Notes under the pieces: model-generated
What the model saw: the letters and a program-made list of their open reading frames with translations, nothing else
Told to the model about the DNA's origin: nothing
Database searches by the model: none
Part shown: positions 27,163-36,889 of the stretch, piece by piece
Numbering within the stretch: the first letter of the stretch is position 1
How the letters are laid out: each line of letters starts with the position of its first letter
Translations under genes and position numbers: made by a program
Assembly (NCBI GenBank): GCA_963706885.1
Contig: CAVPNX010000009.1
Location: 1-64,000 of the forward strand
Direction: 5' to 3'
Length of the DNA: 64,000 nt
From: Prado023 sp963706885
GTDB lineage: Bacteria; Actinomycetota; Actinomycetes; S36-B12; CAIYMF01

Positions 27163-27573
27163 ATGACCGAGCGGACCCTGGTCCTGATCAAGCCCGACGG
27201 GGTCGCCCGCAACCTGGTCGGCGAGGTGCTGTCCCGCATCGAGCGCAAGGGCCTGAGGCTCGTCGCCCTCGAGCTGCGGACGCTGGATCGGGCCACGGCC
27301 GAGGCGCACTACGGTGAGCACGCCGGCAAGCCGTTCTTCGCCGACCTCGTGGACTTCATCACCGGCGGACCGCTGGTGGCCGCAGTCATCGAGGGCCCCG
27401 ACGCCATCGTCCAGTGGCGGGCGATGATGGGTGCGACCAACCCGGTGACCGCCGCCCCGGGCACGATCCGCGGCGACCTGGCCACGGTCATGCAGGAGAA
27501 CGTGACCCACGGGTCGGACTCCCCGGAGTCGGCCGCCCGTGAGGTGGCGTTGTTCTTCCCCGGCCTCGCCTGA
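27163..27573 (+). CDS. ndk: Nucleoside diphosphate kinase
   Basis: This 136-residue protein starts TERTLVLIKPDGVARNLVGE. It has the phosphohistidine at H116 in NVTHGSDS and GATNPVTAAPGTIRGDLA. It balances nucleoside triphosphate pools by moving the gamma phosphate through His116. The length and all active-site residues are standard. The ATG has AGGAGGC upstream. It lies between folC-DUF4233 and the mre operon. Confidence 0.98.
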   Translation: MTERTLVLIKPDGVARNLVGEVLSRIERKGLRLVALELRTLDRATAEAHYGEHAGKPFFADLVDFITGGPLVAAVIEGPDAIVQWRAMMGATNPVTAAPGTIRGDLATVMQENVTHGSDSPESAAREVALFFPGLA

Positions 27574-27662
27574 TCAGCCGTGGGACCGGAGCCGACCATC
27601 CGATCGTCGGGACTGCTCCCACAGATGACCCTGACCCACGCACCAACGCAACGACCCAGGGG

Positions 27663-28706
27663 GTGAGCGCGGTGGCCGACCACACCCGGCGCCTCGCCGG
27701 GCGCGACCTGGCGATCGACCTGGGCACGGCCACGACGCTGGTCTACGTCCGGGGTGCGGGGATCGCCCTGGACGAGCCCTCGATCGTCGCGGTGTCGGCC
27801 GACACCGGTGCCCTTGTCGGGGTCGGCAACGACGCCAAGGCGATGCTGGGCCGCACCCCGGAGCACATCGTCACCGTCCGCCCGCTGCGCGACGGGGTCA
27901 TCGCCGACTTCGACAACGCCGAGCGGATGCTGCGCTACTTCGTGGGTCGGGTGCACAAGCGCAGCTTCTGGTCCCGGCCGCGGATCATCGTGGCCGTCCC
28001 CAGCGGGATCACCGGCGTCGAGCGCCGGGCCGTCCGCGACGCCTGCTACGCGGCAGGGGCCCGGGAGGTGCACCTCATGGAGGAGCCGATGGCCGCCGCG
28101 ATCGGCGCCGGGCTGCCGGTGCACGAGGCCACCGGGTCCATGGTCGTGGATGTCGGCGGGGGAACGACCGAGGTGGCCGTGCTGGCCCTCGGCGGGACCG
28201 TCACCTCGATGTCGGTGCGCGTCGGCGGTGACCGCCTCGACGAGGCGGTCATCAACTACGCGAAGAAGGAGTACTCCCTGCTGATCGGGGAGCGCACCGC
28301 GGAGGACGTCAAGATCGCCATCGGGTCGGCGTTCCCGTCGGCCGACGAGCCGGGCTCGGAGCTGCGCGGCCGCGATCTCGTGACCGGGCTGCCGCGCACC
28401 GTCGACGTGACCGCCGAGGAGATCCGATGGGCCCTCGACGAGCCGGTGCAGGCGATCGTGGATGCCGTCGCCTCGACCCTGGACCGCACGCCCCCGGAGC
28501 TGGCCGGTGACGTCCTGCGGCGGGGGATCGCCCTCACCGGTGGTGGGGCGCTGCTGGCGGGGCTCGACCGGAGGCTGGCCAGCGAGACCGGCATGCCGGT
28601 CGTGGTCGCGGAGCACCCGACGCACGCCGTCGTGCTCGGGGTGGGCCGGGCCGTGGAGTCCTTCGACGCGCTGTCGCGTGTCCTGATCGCGGAGCCGCGG
28701 CACTGA
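27663..28706 (+). CDS. mreB: Rod shape-determining protein MreB
   Basis: This 347-residue actin-fold protein has the phosphate-1 loop LAIDLGTATTLVYVRG, the phosphate-2 segment MVVDVGGGTTEVAVLALGG, and GIALTGGGALLAGLDRRLA as adenosine motif. It polymerises under the membrane and guides the elongation-phase wall machinery with MreC, MreD, PBP2 and RodA, all encoded next in the same direction. GTG 27663 is taken; GTG 27672 with GGGGG upstream is an equally good start. It overlaps mreC by TGATG. Confidence 0.97.
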   Translation: MSAVADHTRRLAGRDLAIDLGTATTLVYVRGAGIALDEPSIVAVSADTGALVGVGNDAKAMLGRTPEHIVTVRPLRDGVIADFDNAERMLRYFVGRVHKRSFWSRPRIIVAVPSGITGVERRAVRDACYAAGAREVHLMEEPMAAAIGAGLPVHEATGSMVVDVGGGTTEVAVLALGGTVTSMSVRVGGDRLDEAVINYAKKEYSLLIGERTAEDVKIAIGSAFPSADEPGSELRGRDLVTGLPRTVDVTAEEIRWALDEPVQAIVDAVASTLDRTPPELAGDVLRRGIALTGGGALLAGLDRRLASETGMPVVVAEHPTHAVVLGVGRAVESFDALSRVLIAEPRH

Positions 28707-29521
28707 TGGCCTGGCGCAGCACCCGGGTGCTCGTGGGGGCCGCGGTGGCCCTGGCCGTTCTGCTGATGCTGGTCGACCTGCGTGGGTCCGGTCCGACCGA
28801 CGCCGTGCGTGGGATCGCAGGTGCCGTCGCAGGACCCCCAGAGCGGGCGCTCGCGTGGGTGCGCACACAGGTCGGCGAGCGTCTCGGTGGGTCCGCCGAC
28901 GAGCGGGCCCGGATCGCCGAGCTGGAGCAGCAGCTGGCCCAGGCCCGCGCTGCGGCCGGAATGGCTGCTGCGGGCACCCTGTCCGAGGCCGAGGCCCGGG
29001 CGCTGGCCGCCCTGGCACCCGCGGAGGGGTTCACCGCGGTCCCGGGGCGGGTCGTGTCCGTCTCCGCGGCCCAGGACCTCACCCGCTCCGCTGCGATCTC
29101 CGCGGGGTCCGGCGACGGTGTCCGCACGGGTCTGGGCGTGATCGCAGCCGAGGGCCTGGCCGGAATCGTCGACTCGGTGTCACCGCAGGTCTCCACTGTG
29201 CGCCTCATCGTCGACCCCGCCACGGAGATCGCCGCGCGTGTGGCCTCCTCCGGCGAGGTGGGGGTGTTCCGGGGGACCGGCAGCGCGGGGCGCTTCGAGC
29301 TGCTCGACCCGCTCGGGCGGATGGTGCCAGGCGATCTCATCGTGACGCTCGGGACTCCCAGCGGTGACCTCCCCGCCGACCTCCCGCTGGGGTCCATCGC
29401 AGCGGTGAGCGGATCCTCGGCCGCCCTGACGCGGGCCGCGCAGGTGACCCCGGCGGTCGACGACTCGACCCTGGACCGGGTCGTGGTGCTCATCCCCGAC
29501 GGCGCGGGAGCAGGGTCGTGA
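28706..29521 (+). CDS. mreC: Rod shape-determining protein MreC
   Basis: This 271-residue protein has an N-terminal membrane anchor (VLVGAAVALAVLLMLVDLR), a coiled coil (about 65-95, RIAELEQQLAQARAAAG) and the beta-barrel MreC domain with GRVVSVSAAQDL and GVIAAEGLAGIVDSVSPQ. It links cytoplasmic MreB to the periplasmic or extracytoplasmic wall synthases. The start overlaps the mreB stop and the end overlaps the mreD GTG, so mreBCD is a coupled operon. Confidence 0.94.
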   Translation: MAWRSTRVLVGAAVALAVLLMLVDLRGSGPTDAVRGIAGAVAGPPERALAWVRTQVGERLGGSADERARIAELEQQLAQARAAAGMAAAGTLSEAEARALAALAPAEGFTAVPGRVVSVSAAQDLTRSAAISAGSGDGVRTGLGVIAAEGLAGIVDSVSPQVSTVRLIVDPATEIAARVASSGEVGVFRGTGSAGRFELLDPLGRMVPGDLIVTLGTPSGDLPADLPLGSIAAVSGSSAALTRAAQVTPAVDDSTLDRVVVLIPDGAGAGS

Positions 29522-30084
29522 GCGCCCCCACGTGGTCGCGCCGTGGGCTGGTGGTGCTGGCCGTGGTGCTGGTCGTCCTGGCCCTCGTCCAGGTGAGCAT
29601 CGTCGACTTCCTGCCCACGCCGTGGGCGGTCCCCGACCTGCTCGTGGTCGCCGTCCTGGCCCTGGCCGTCGCGAACGGACCGCGCGTCGGTGGGCTCGCC
29701 GGTGCGGGTGCCGGCCTGGTCCTCGACCTGATCCCGCCGGCATCCGGGCCGTTGGGCGGCTGGATGCTGGTGCTGGCGGTGGTCGGGGCCGTGGTGGGCC
29801 GGGTCGCCGAGACCTACCGACCCGGGCCGTTCGCGGCGATGCTCCTGCTGGCCCTCGGTGCGGGTGCGGCCGTCGTGCTGCGCTCAGCCGTGCTGTGGTT
29901 CGCCGGGTCGTCGGTGGATGCCACGGTCCTGGTGGCGGCGGCGGCGAGCGCAGCGTGGGCGCTGCTCCTTGCTCCGCTGGCCCTGCTGCTCGTGACCCGC
30001 TCCACCGGCCAGATGCCCCCGGGTCCGGTCCGGGTGGGGTCGGCCGGTGGCCCGGGGTCGGCCGGTGGGGTGGTGGCGCCGTGA
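29518..30084 (+). CDS. mreD: Rod shape-determining protein MreD
   Basis: This 188-residue protein has five to six transmembrane segments, starting GLVVLAVVLVVLALVQVSIVD and then FLPTPWAVPDLLVVAVLALAV. The motif GLAGAGAGLVLDLIPPASGPLG is characteristic of MreD. It bridges MreC and the PBP2-RodA pair. A Gly-rich C-terminal tail follows the last helix. GTG starts overlap at both ends. Confidence 0.9.
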   Translation: MSAPTWSRRGLVVLAVVLVVLALVQVSIVDFLPTPWAVPDLLVVAVLALAVANGPRVGGLAGAGAGLVLDLIPPASGPLGGWMLVLAVVGAVVGRVAETYRPGPFAAMLLLALGAGAAVVLRSAVLWFAGSSVDATVLVAAAASAAWALLLAPLALLLVTRSTGQMPPGPVRVGSAGGPGSAGGVVAP

Positions 30085-32234
30085 CCGACCGCGTCCATGC
30101 CCGCCTGCTGATCCTCGCCGTCCTGGTGATGTCCCTGGTCGGCACACTGGCCGCCCGGGCGTTCAGCCTCCAGGTCGTGGATGCCCAGGAGGCCCGTGCC
30201 GCGGCGGAGGACAACCGGATCCGGGAGCTGGTGATCCCGGCCGCGCGGGGCATGGTCCTCGACCAGCAGGGTCGGCCCCTGGCAGCCAACCGGATCAGCC
30301 TGGACGTGTCGATCGACCGCCGGGAGCTGCGCCGGCTCGACGACGACGGCGCGGCCGTCCTGGACCGCCTGGGCGGCGTCCTGGGCATCGAGGCCGACAT
30401 CCTGGCCGCCCGGCTGCAGAACTGCGGGACGCCGGATGCCCGCCCGCAGCCCAACTGCTGGAACGGGGCACCCGGGGCAGATCCGGTGGTCGCCCGTGAC
30501 GTGGGCATCGAGGCGGCCGGGCAGGTCATGGCCGATCCGGGCGGATTCCCGGCCGTGGCCGTGGAGCGGGCGCCGGTGCGCCAGTACCCGGGGGGGACCC
30601 TGGCGGCACACACCCTCGGCCACGTCGGGGCCGTCACCGCGGAGGATGTGGCCGCTGATCCCGAGCTCGAGGGTGCGCCAGCCCAGGGCCAGGCCGGCCT
30701 CGAGCTGGTCCACGACGAGGCCCTGCGGGGCCAGCCGGGACTCGAGCGGGTGACCGTCGACAGTGCGGGGCATCGCGCCTCCGGCGGCGTCGAGGTCCCC
30801 GCGGTTCCCGGCAAGAGCCTGGTCACGAACATCGACGCCGAGCTGCAGGCCGTCGTCGAGGAGCAGCTGCAGGCCGCGATCACCCGCGCCCGCGGGCGCA
30901 CGGAGCGGCTCACGGGCGACCTGTACACAGCTGATGGTGGCGCCGCGGTCGTGCTCGACGTGCGCACCGGGGCCGTCCTGGCCCTGGCGTCCGCGCCGGG
31001 CTTCGATGCCAACATCTGGACCGGTGGGATCGCCGCCGACGACTACGCGGCGCTGACCGATCCTGAGGCCGGGCAACCGCTGCTCAACCGCGCGGTGCAG
31101 TCCGCGGTGGCGCCGGCCTCGACGTTCAAGGTGGTGAGCGCGGCTGCGGCGCTGGAGGCGGGCTACTCGACGACCGACGCGTACAACTGCCCGAGCAGCT
31201 ACTCCGTGGGGGGCCGGGCGTTCCAGAACTACCGCTCGCGCGCCTACGGGCCGATCTCCCTGAGCCGCGCCCTGGAGGTCTCCTGCGACACGATCTTCTA
31301 CCGCCTGGCCCACGAGCAGTGGCGTGCCGACGGCGGCTCGACGCCGATCGGGGACCCGGCGGACCTCATCTCCTCGACCGCCGTCGACTTCGGCTTCGGT
31401 GCGCGGACGGGGATCGACCTGCCCGACGAGACCGCCGGCCGGATCGCCTCACGTGAGACGAAGGTGGCGCAGTGGGAGCAGCGCAGAGACGAGTGGTGCG
31501 CCCGGGCGAAGGACGGCTATCCGCAGGTGCAGGACGCCGAGCGCGCCCGGTACCTCACGCGCCTGGCGAAGGAGAACTGCACCGAGGGGATGCGCTGGCG
31601 CGTCGGGGACGCCCTCAACGCCTCGATCGGGCAGGGCGACACAGCGGCGAGCGTGCTGCAGGTGGCCACGGCCTACGCGGCCATCGCCAACGGGGGCACC
31701 CTCTACCGGCCCCAGGTGGCGCGTGCGCTGATCAATGCCGACGGATCGGTCGCCGAGGAGTTCGCCCCGCAGGTGGCCGGGACGGTGGACGTCCCCGCTG
31801 AGGACCTGGCCTTCCTGCGCCGGGCGCTGCGTGGCGTGATCGACGACGGCACCGCGCAGAGGCCCTTCGAGGGCTTTCCCCTGGACCAGGTCCCGGTCGC
31901 CGGCAAGACCGGCACCGGCGAGGTGTTCGGGCAGCAGGCGACCTCCTGGTTCGCGTCCTTCGCGCCCGCCGACGATCCCCGCTACGCCGTGGTGATCATG
32001 GTGTCCCAGGGCGGGACCGGCGCCGGTACGTCCGGTGCCAGCGTGAAGGGCATCTACGAGGCGCTCTTCGGGGTCCGCGACGGGCAGGCTGATCCGGCCC
32101 GCAGCGTGCTCGTCGGCGGGGACGTGGCCCAGGGCCTGCCGACGATGGGCGCCGACGGGGTCCCCGCCCCGCCCGCCCCGCCCGCCGGTGCCGCCGTGCC
32201 CGCCCCGTCGGACTCGGGATCGGGGACACCGTGA
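30081..32234 (+). CDS. mrdA: Penicillin-binding protein 2 (elongasome transpeptidase)
   Basis: This 717-residue class B PBP has an N-terminal anchor (residues 6-27), a pedestal domain with PAARGMVLDQQGRPLAANR, and a transpeptidase domain. Catalytic motifs are STFK (S347, K350), SCD (S401-D403, in place of SxN) and KTG at K609-G611. It crosslinks peptidoglycan during cylindrical growth with RodA, whose gene follows with a GTGA overlap. A Pro/Ala-rich tail ends the protein. The SxD instead of SxN second motif is seen in other PBP2 proteins. Confidence 0.95.
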   Translation: MTDRVHARLLILAVLVMSLVGTLAARAFSLQVVDAQEARAAAEDNRIRELVIPAARGMVLDQQGRPLAANRISLDVSIDRRELRRLDDDGAAVLDRLGGVLGIEADILAARLQNCGTPDARPQPNCWNGAPGADPVVARDVGIEAAGQVMADPGGFPAVAVERAPVRQYPGGTLAAHTLGHVGAVTAEDVAADPELEGAPAQGQAGLELVHDEALRGQPGLERVTVDSAGHRASGGVEVPAVPGKSLVTNIDAELQAVVEEQLQAAITRARGRTERLTGDLYTADGGAAVVLDVRTGAVLALASAPGFDANIWTGGIAADDYAALTDPEAGQPLLNRAVQSAVAPASTFKVVSAAAALEAGYSTTDAYNCPSSYSVGGRAFQNYRSRAYGPISLSRALEVSCDTIFYRLAHEQWRADGGSTPIGDPADLISSTAVDFGFGARTGIDLPDETAGRIASRETKVAQWEQRRDEWCARAKDGYPQVQDAERARYLTRLAKENCTEGMRWRVGDALNASIGQGDTAASVLQVATAYAAIANGGTLYRPQVARALINADGSVAEEFAPQVAGTVDVPAEDLAFLRRALRGVIDDGTAQRPFEGFPLDQVPVAGKTGTGEVFGQQATSWFASFAPADDPRYAVVIMVSQGGTGAGTSGASVKGIYEALFGVRDGQADPARSVLVGGDVAQGLPTMGADGVPAPPAPPAGAAVPAPSDSGSGTP

Positions 32235-33391
32235 CCCTCCTGCGCCCCGCTGCGACGATGGGGGCCCGGACCAGCCCGCCCCGGCTGCGCCAGTGGGACT
32301 GGGTCCTCGTGCTCGCGGCGGTGTCGTTGTGCCTGCTCGGGGCCGCGCTGATCTGGTCGGCCACCTCGGCACGGCTGGTGGCATCCGGCCAGTGGTCCGG
32401 GACGTCGGCGATCCGCCAGGTGATGAACCTGGTGCTCGGGCTGGCGCTGTGCTGGGTGGTGTCCCGCCTGGGCCATCGCGCGATCCGGCGCTACACGCCG
32501 ATGCTGTACGCCGCCAGCCTCGCCGGGCTCGTCCTGGTCCTCTCGCCGCTGGGCAGCACGATCAACGGCGCCCAGGCATGGATCCGGCTGCCGGCCGGCT
32601 TCACGATCCAGCCCTCGGAGTTCGCCAAGGTGGCGATCATCGTGGGGGTGGCCCTCGTGCTGGCCGACCGCAGCCCGTCGGACGCCCCGGACCAGCGCAC
32701 GGTGGTGCGCGCGCTGGCGATCGCGGCGGTGCCCGTTGCGCTGATCATGCTGCAGCCCGACCTGGGCACCGTCCTGGTGATCCTGTCGATCGTCGTGGGC
32801 ATGCTCGTGGTCGCCGGGGTGCGTGTGGTGCACCTGCTCGCCCTGGCCGCGCTGGGTGCCGTGGCGGTGGTCGTGGCCTTCGTCCTGGGCCTCGTCGACG
32901 ACTACCAGATCGACCGGTTGACCGCCTTCGCGCGGCCCGACGAGGGGGCCCGGACGTTCGGCTACAACACCCAGCAGGCCCGCATCGCCATCGGCGCGGG
33001 CGGGCTGCTCGGCCGCGGGCTGGGCAACGGCACCCAGACCCAGGGCGGGTTCGTCCCGTTCAACCACACCGACTTCGTGTTCTCGGTGGCCGGCGAGGAG
33101 CTCGGATTCCTCGGCGTGTGCGTGCTGCTGGGGCTGCTGGCCGTGGTGCTCTGGCGCGGCCTGACGATCGCCCTGCGCGCCCGTGACCTGTTCGGCCGGC
33201 TCGTCGCCAGCGGGGTCGTCCTGTGGTTCGGCCTGCAGGCCTTCGAGAACATCGGCATGAACCTGGGGATCATGCCCGTGACCGGCGTGCCCCTGCCGTT
33301 CGTGTCCTACGGCGGGTCATCGATGTTCGCCGCGTGGATCGGCATCGGGCTGCTGCTCAACATCCACGCGGGCGCGACCTCCGAGGACTGA
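32231..33391 (+). CDS. rodA: Peptidoglycan glycosyltransferase RodA
   Basis: This 386-residue SEDS protein has ten transmembrane segments. Signatures are STINGAQAWIRLPAGFTIQPS, then EFAKVAIIVGVAL, QPDLGTVLVILSIVVGM, the catalytic-Asp region and the C-terminal MNLGIMPVTGVPLPFVSYGG. It polymerises glycan strands from lipid II. It overlaps mrdA by GTGA and closes the mreB-mreC-mreD-mrdA-rodA operon. A convergent lemA gene begins its end 24 bp later. Confidence 0.96.
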   Translation: MTLLRPAATMGARTSPPRLRQWDWVLVLAAVSLCLLGAALIWSATSARLVASGQWSGTSAIRQVMNLVLGLALCWVVSRLGHRAIRRYTPMLYAASLAGLVLVLSPLGSTINGAQAWIRLPAGFTIQPSEFAKVAIIVGVALVLADRSPSDAPDQRTVVRALAIAAVPVALIMLQPDLGTVLVILSIVVGMLVVAGVRVVHLLALAALGAVAVVVAFVLGLVDDYQIDRLTAFARPDEGARTFGYNTQQARIAIGAGGLLGRGLGNGTQTQGGFVPFNHTDFVFSVAGEELGFLGVCVLLGLLAVVLWRGLTIALRARDLFGRLVASGVVLWFGLQAFENIGMNLGIMPVTGVPLPFVSYGGSSMFAAWIGIGLLLNIHAGATSED

Positions 33392-33414
33392 TCGGGCCCT
33401 GCGACAGCTGCCGC

Positions 33415-33972
33415 TCAGAAGGCCACCTGCGGCGGTGCCTGATGGGCCTCGGGCGCCTCGTAGAAGTCACGCTTGTGGACCCCGGCCATGGGGGCGAAGA
33501 CCATCCACGGAAGTGTCGTCGCGGCGGTGTTCAGCGACGCGACCGCGTCGTTGTAGTACTGCCGGGCGAACGCGAGCTGGTCCTCGGTCTCGCCGAGCTC
33601 CTGCTGCAGGGCGACGAAGTTGGCCGATGCCTTGAGCTCCGGGTACGCCTCGGCGACGGCAAGGACGTTGACCAGGGACGTGTCGAGGGCGGCCTGCGCG
33701 GTGGCCCGCTCGGCCACCGACCCGGACCTCGCGGCAGCGGTGACCGCCGCGCGTGCGGCCGTCACCTCCTCGAGCACCCGGCTCTCGTGCGAGGCGTACC
33801 CCTTCACCGTGGCCACCAGGTTGGGGATGAGGTCGGCGCGCCGCGTCAGCTGCACGTCGATCCCGGCGAGCGCCTCCTGGGCGCGCATGTCGAGCCGACG
33901 CAGCTTGTTGAAGCCCACGACCATGATCCCCACGAGGATCAGCACCACCACCAGGATGATCAGCCAGCTCAT
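33415..33972 (-). CDS. lemA: LemA family protein
   Basis: This 185-residue protein has one N-terminal transmembrane helix (WLIILVVVLILVGIMVVG) followed by the LemA helical bundle: FNKLRRLDMRAQEALAGIDV, QLTRRADLIPNLVATVKGYA, and EDQLAFARQYYNDAV. The function of the family is unclear; it often stands next to DUF2207 proteins, as here, and the pair forms a membrane unit. ATG 33972 (MSWLII) is preferred over GTG 33984 because GAGAGG stands 11 nt before it. Confidence 0.9.
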   Translation of the reverse strand: MSWLIILVVVLILVGIMVVGFNKLRRLDMRAQEALAGIDVQLTRRADLIPNLVATVKGYASHESRVLEEVTAARAAVTAAARSGSVAERATAQAALDTSLVNVLAVAEAYPELKASANFVALQQELGETEDQLAFARQYYNDAVASLNTAATTLPWMVFAPMAGVHKRDFYEAPEAHQAPPQVAF

Positions 33973-34006
33973 CAGGGCATCCACCTCTCATCTATCGGGT
34001 ACCGAG

Positions 34007-35815
34007 TCACCACGAGCCGCCGCCCCCTCCGCCACCGCCGCCACCGAACCCGCCGCCCCCGCCCCCGCTGGAGGACGAGGACTGGGATGCGGTGTACGCC
34101 GAGATCGACTCCGACACCGCGGTGTCGAACGAGTCGAACTGGGATCCAGAGTAGAAGCCCGCGTGCTGTGAACCCAGGTAGTACGGGTACCACGCCGGGA
34201 TCGGCGGCTCGGACTGGGTGCTGACCCGGTACTTCTCGGCCCATGTGTCGGCCACGCCGAAGGCCACCGCGTAGGGCACGTAGGCGATGAACAGGTCCGT
34301 TCGGGCCGCGAAGTCGAACCGGTCCTCCGCCGAGGGTGTGGACAGCAGGCGCTGGAACCCGCCGGCCTGGGACCACACGACCCGCCCGGCCAGCGTGCGG
34401 CGATGGCCGACGCCGGTCGCCCAGAGCGTCACGCCGCCGATCGCGAACGCTGCGAAGGGCAGGCCCCACATCGTGGGCCAGGCGAACCCGGCGAAGCCCA
34501 GGGCGGCCAGGAGGACCGCCACCAGCCAGGCGGCCCGGCCGAGGTACTCGTTGGGCGCCGTGCGCACCAGGCCGGCGCCGCTGGCCCATCCGTCCACCGC
34601 GGACTTCAGGGCGCTGCCAGCCTCACCGAGGGTCTTGCCGGCCGAGATCGATCCGTCGGCGGAGAAGGTCGCCCCGGCCGTGCGGATGCCCAGCGAGCGG
34701 CCGACTGCCTGGGCGCCGGGGTCCAGCACGCCCCACTGGGCGTCCTGCGCCCGTCCGGTGATCCGCCAGGTGTCGGCGGCCGGGTTCTCCAGGGTCACGA
34801 ACCCCCGGTCGGCCAGGTACAGGATCGTGGCGACCAGCGGCGCCGGGCCGTGCGACTCGGTGGCCATGTACACCACCTGCACCGGCCCGAGCCCCTCCGG
34901 CGGCGCGTACTGGACCGGGAACCCGGGGGAGTCCTCCCGGCCGAGCCGCCCCCACGCGACCCCGGCCACGAGGGCCAGCGCCGAGGCCGCGAGCACGGCC
35001 AGGAGCGCCGGGACGGAGCGGCCCAGGACCGGGTCCCAGCGCACGGACCACGGTATGCCCGGACGGGTCGGGGCAGGCATCGCCATGGAGGCGCGCACCG
35101 TCATCCCGGTCCGGGGCGGGATGTCCTCGGCGGTCAGGACGAGATCGGTTGTTCCGGCGCCGGTGATGCCGCACGGTCCCGGCCCGGTGGCGGTCCCGGC
35201 GGAGCACTCGACCTGCCCGCTCGGGCTCGGCAGGGAGATCGCGATCCGCGCCCTGACGATGTCCATCTCCCAGCCCTGGGCCACGACGTTCCAGTAGAAG
35301 GCCGAACCGGGATCCCCGATGTCCGCACCCTCCGACGAGGCGTAGGTCCCGGCGGCGCCCGCTGCCGGTCCCGAGATCACCCCGTCGATCCCGTAGACGA
35401 TCGTGTACGTGTGCTCGCCCGGGGTCAGGTACACGTCCGGGTCGCCGATCTTCGCGACGAGGAACCGGTCACCGTCCTCCCAGGAGGTCTCGAACCGGGC
35501 GGGTGCGCCGTCGACGGTGATCTCGCGGATCGTCGGGATGTGCCGCGCTCCCGGATCGTTGGGGTCCGACACGTCCCAGTACCGGAAGATCCCGTGCCGG
35601 CCACCGGGGAAGTCCGCAGTGATCCGTTCGTTGGCCGCCATGTGACCGTCCGCGGCGATGGTGAACGCCGAGCGCATCTCGGTGATGACCACCGGGTCGT
35701 CGGCGTCGCCCGCGGTGCTCGTGAACAGCGAACCTGCCAGGGGCCAGAGCAGCCCGAGGGCCGTCAGCAGGACCAGCACGATCCTGCCGCCGATGGCCAG
35801 TGCCCGGCTGCTCAC
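34007..35815 (-). CDS. DUF2207 family membrane protein
   Basis: This 602-residue protein has an N-terminal signal or anchor segment and a DUF2207 extracytoplasmic domain containing RITADFPGGRHGIFRYWDVS and TPGEHTYTIVYGIDGVISG. Transmembrane segments lie near residues 270-290 and 440-480, and the tail is made of Ser and Gly, ending GGGGGSW. It is followed by lemA on the same strand, 34 bp on, the usual pairing. TAGGTT ends 7 nt before GTG 35815, which suggests a leaderless start there and not at TTG 35824. The role is unknown. Confidence 0.85.
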   Translation of the reverse strand: MSSRALAIGGRIVLVLLTALGLLWPLAGSLFTSTAGDADDPVVITEMRSAFTIAADGHMAANERITADFPGGRHGIFRYWDVSDPNDPGARHIPTIREITVDGAPARFETSWEDGDRFLVAKIGDPDVYLTPGEHTYTIVYGIDGVISGPAAGAAGTYASSEGADIGDPGSAFYWNVVAQGWEMDIVRARIAISLPSPSGQVECSAGTATGPGPCGITGAGTTDLVLTAEDIPPRTGMTVRASMAMPAPTRPGIPWSVRWDPVLGRSVPALLAVLAASALALVAGVAWGRLGREDSPGFPVQYAPPEGLGPVQVVYMATESHGPAPLVATILYLADRGFVTLENPAADTWRITGRAQDAQWGVLDPGAQAVGRSLGIRTAGATFSADGSISAGKTLGEAGSALKSAVDGWASGAGLVRTAPNEYLGRAAWLVAVLLAALGFAGFAWPTMWGLPFAAFAIGGVTLWATGVGHRRTLAGRVVWSQAGGFQRLLSTPSAEDRFDFAARTDLFIAYVPYAVAFGVADTWAEKYRVSTQSEPPIPAWYPYYLGSQHAGFYSGSQFDSFDTAVSESISAYTASQSSSSSGGGGGGFGGGGGGGGGGSW

Positions 35816-35822
35816 GCCCACC

Positions 35823-35828
35823 AACCTA
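35823..35828 (-). promoter_or_regulatory. Leaderless -10 box (TAGGTT) of the DUF2207-lemA operon
   Basis: On the minus strand TAGGTT is followed by seven bases and GTG 35815. This decides between three nearby candidate starts (TTG 35824, GTG 35821, GTG 35815). Confidence 0.45.
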
Positions 35829-35893
35829 CTCGCGACGCGGTCGTTGGCCGTGACTGCAGGGCACCGGCGTCGCCGTGAGCCGACCGCCGCCGG

Positions 35894-36889
35894 TCAGGAC
35901 AACAACGGATACACGCGTCCGGTCTTCTCGCCGGTCTCGTAGATGTCCGCCGGGGGGCCCACGATCAGCGGGTCCGGGGTCCCCACGAGGTCGGTGTCCT
36001 TGTCCGGGTAGTCCACCTCGGAGAGCACCCACCGGATCGCCTCGAGGCGCCCGCGCTTCTTGTCGTTGGAGCGCACGACCGTCCACGGCGCCCACACGCT
36101 GTCCGTGTAGAACAGCATGGCCTCCTTGGCGTCGGTGTAGTCCTGCCACCGGTCCAGGCTGGCCAGGTCCATGTCCGACAGCTTCCACTGGCGCACCGGG
36201 TCGATCCGGCGGATCGTGAACCGGGAGACCTGCTCCTTGCGGCTCACCGAGAACCAGAACTTGAACAGGATGACCCCGCTGCGCACGAGCATCCGCTCGA
36301 ACTCAGGGGCCTGGCGCATGAACTCCTCGTACTCCTCGTCGGTGCAGAAGCCCATCACCCGCTCCACGCCTGCGCGGTTGTACCAGGACCGGTCGAACAT
36401 CACGATCTCCCCGGCGCTGGGCAGGTGCTTGATGTAGCGCTGGAAGTACCACTGCGTCCGCTCCTCCTCGGAGGGCTTCTCCAGGGCGATGACGCGCGCG
36501 CCGCGGGGGTTCATGTGCTCCATGAAGCGCTTGATCGTGCCCCCCTTGCCGGCAGCGTCGCGGCCCTCGAACACCATGACGATGCGCGCGCCGGAGGTCT
36601 TCACCCAGGACTGCAGCTTGAGCAGCTCGATCTGCAGCAGCCGCTTGCTTCGCTCGTACTCGTGGCGGGTCATCCGTTCGTCGTACGGGTACCCCTCGCG
36701 CCAGGTGCCCACGGGAGTGCCATCCGGGCCGAGGAGCACCGGGTCGTCGACCTCGTCCCAGGTCTCGGTCGCGGTCAACCCGAAGTGCAGGAGGCGGTCG
36801 TCCTCGGTGTCCTGCAGGGCGTCGATGATGTCGGCCAGGTCCATGATCGACTCGAGATCGAACTCCCGGACTCCGCGTTCGCTGCTCAT
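35894..36889 (-). CDS. ppk2: Polyphosphate kinase 2 (PPK2 family)
   Basis: This 331-residue protein has a P-loop of the PPK2 type: EGRDAAGKGGTIKRF at 108-122 (K115), then the Walker B-like FDRSWYNRAGVERVMGF at 165-181, and the lid region. ERTQWYFQRYIKHLP and KFWFSVSRKEQVSRF are strongly conserved in PPK2. It transfers phosphate between polyphosphate and nucleoside phosphates; class I members make GTP or ATP from diphosphates. The length and single domain fit class I. It is followed by the DUF2207 gene after 70 bp. Confidence 0.95.
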   Translation of the reverse strand: MSSERGVREFDLESIMDLADIIDALQDTEDDRLLHFGLTATETWDEVDDPVLLGPDGTPVGTWREGYPYDERMTRHEYERSKRLLQIELLKLQSWVKTSGARIVMVFEGRDAAGKGGTIKRFMEHMNPRGARVIALEKPSEEERTQWYFQRYIKHLPSAGEIVMFDRSWYNRAGVERVMGFCTDEEYEEFMRQAPEFERMLVRSGVILFKFWFSVSRKEQVSRFTIRRIDPVRQWKLSDMDLASLDRWQDYTDAKEAMLFYTDSVWAPWTVVRSNDKKRGRLEAIRWVLSEVDYPDKDTDLVGTPDPLIVGPPADIYETGEKTGRVYPLLS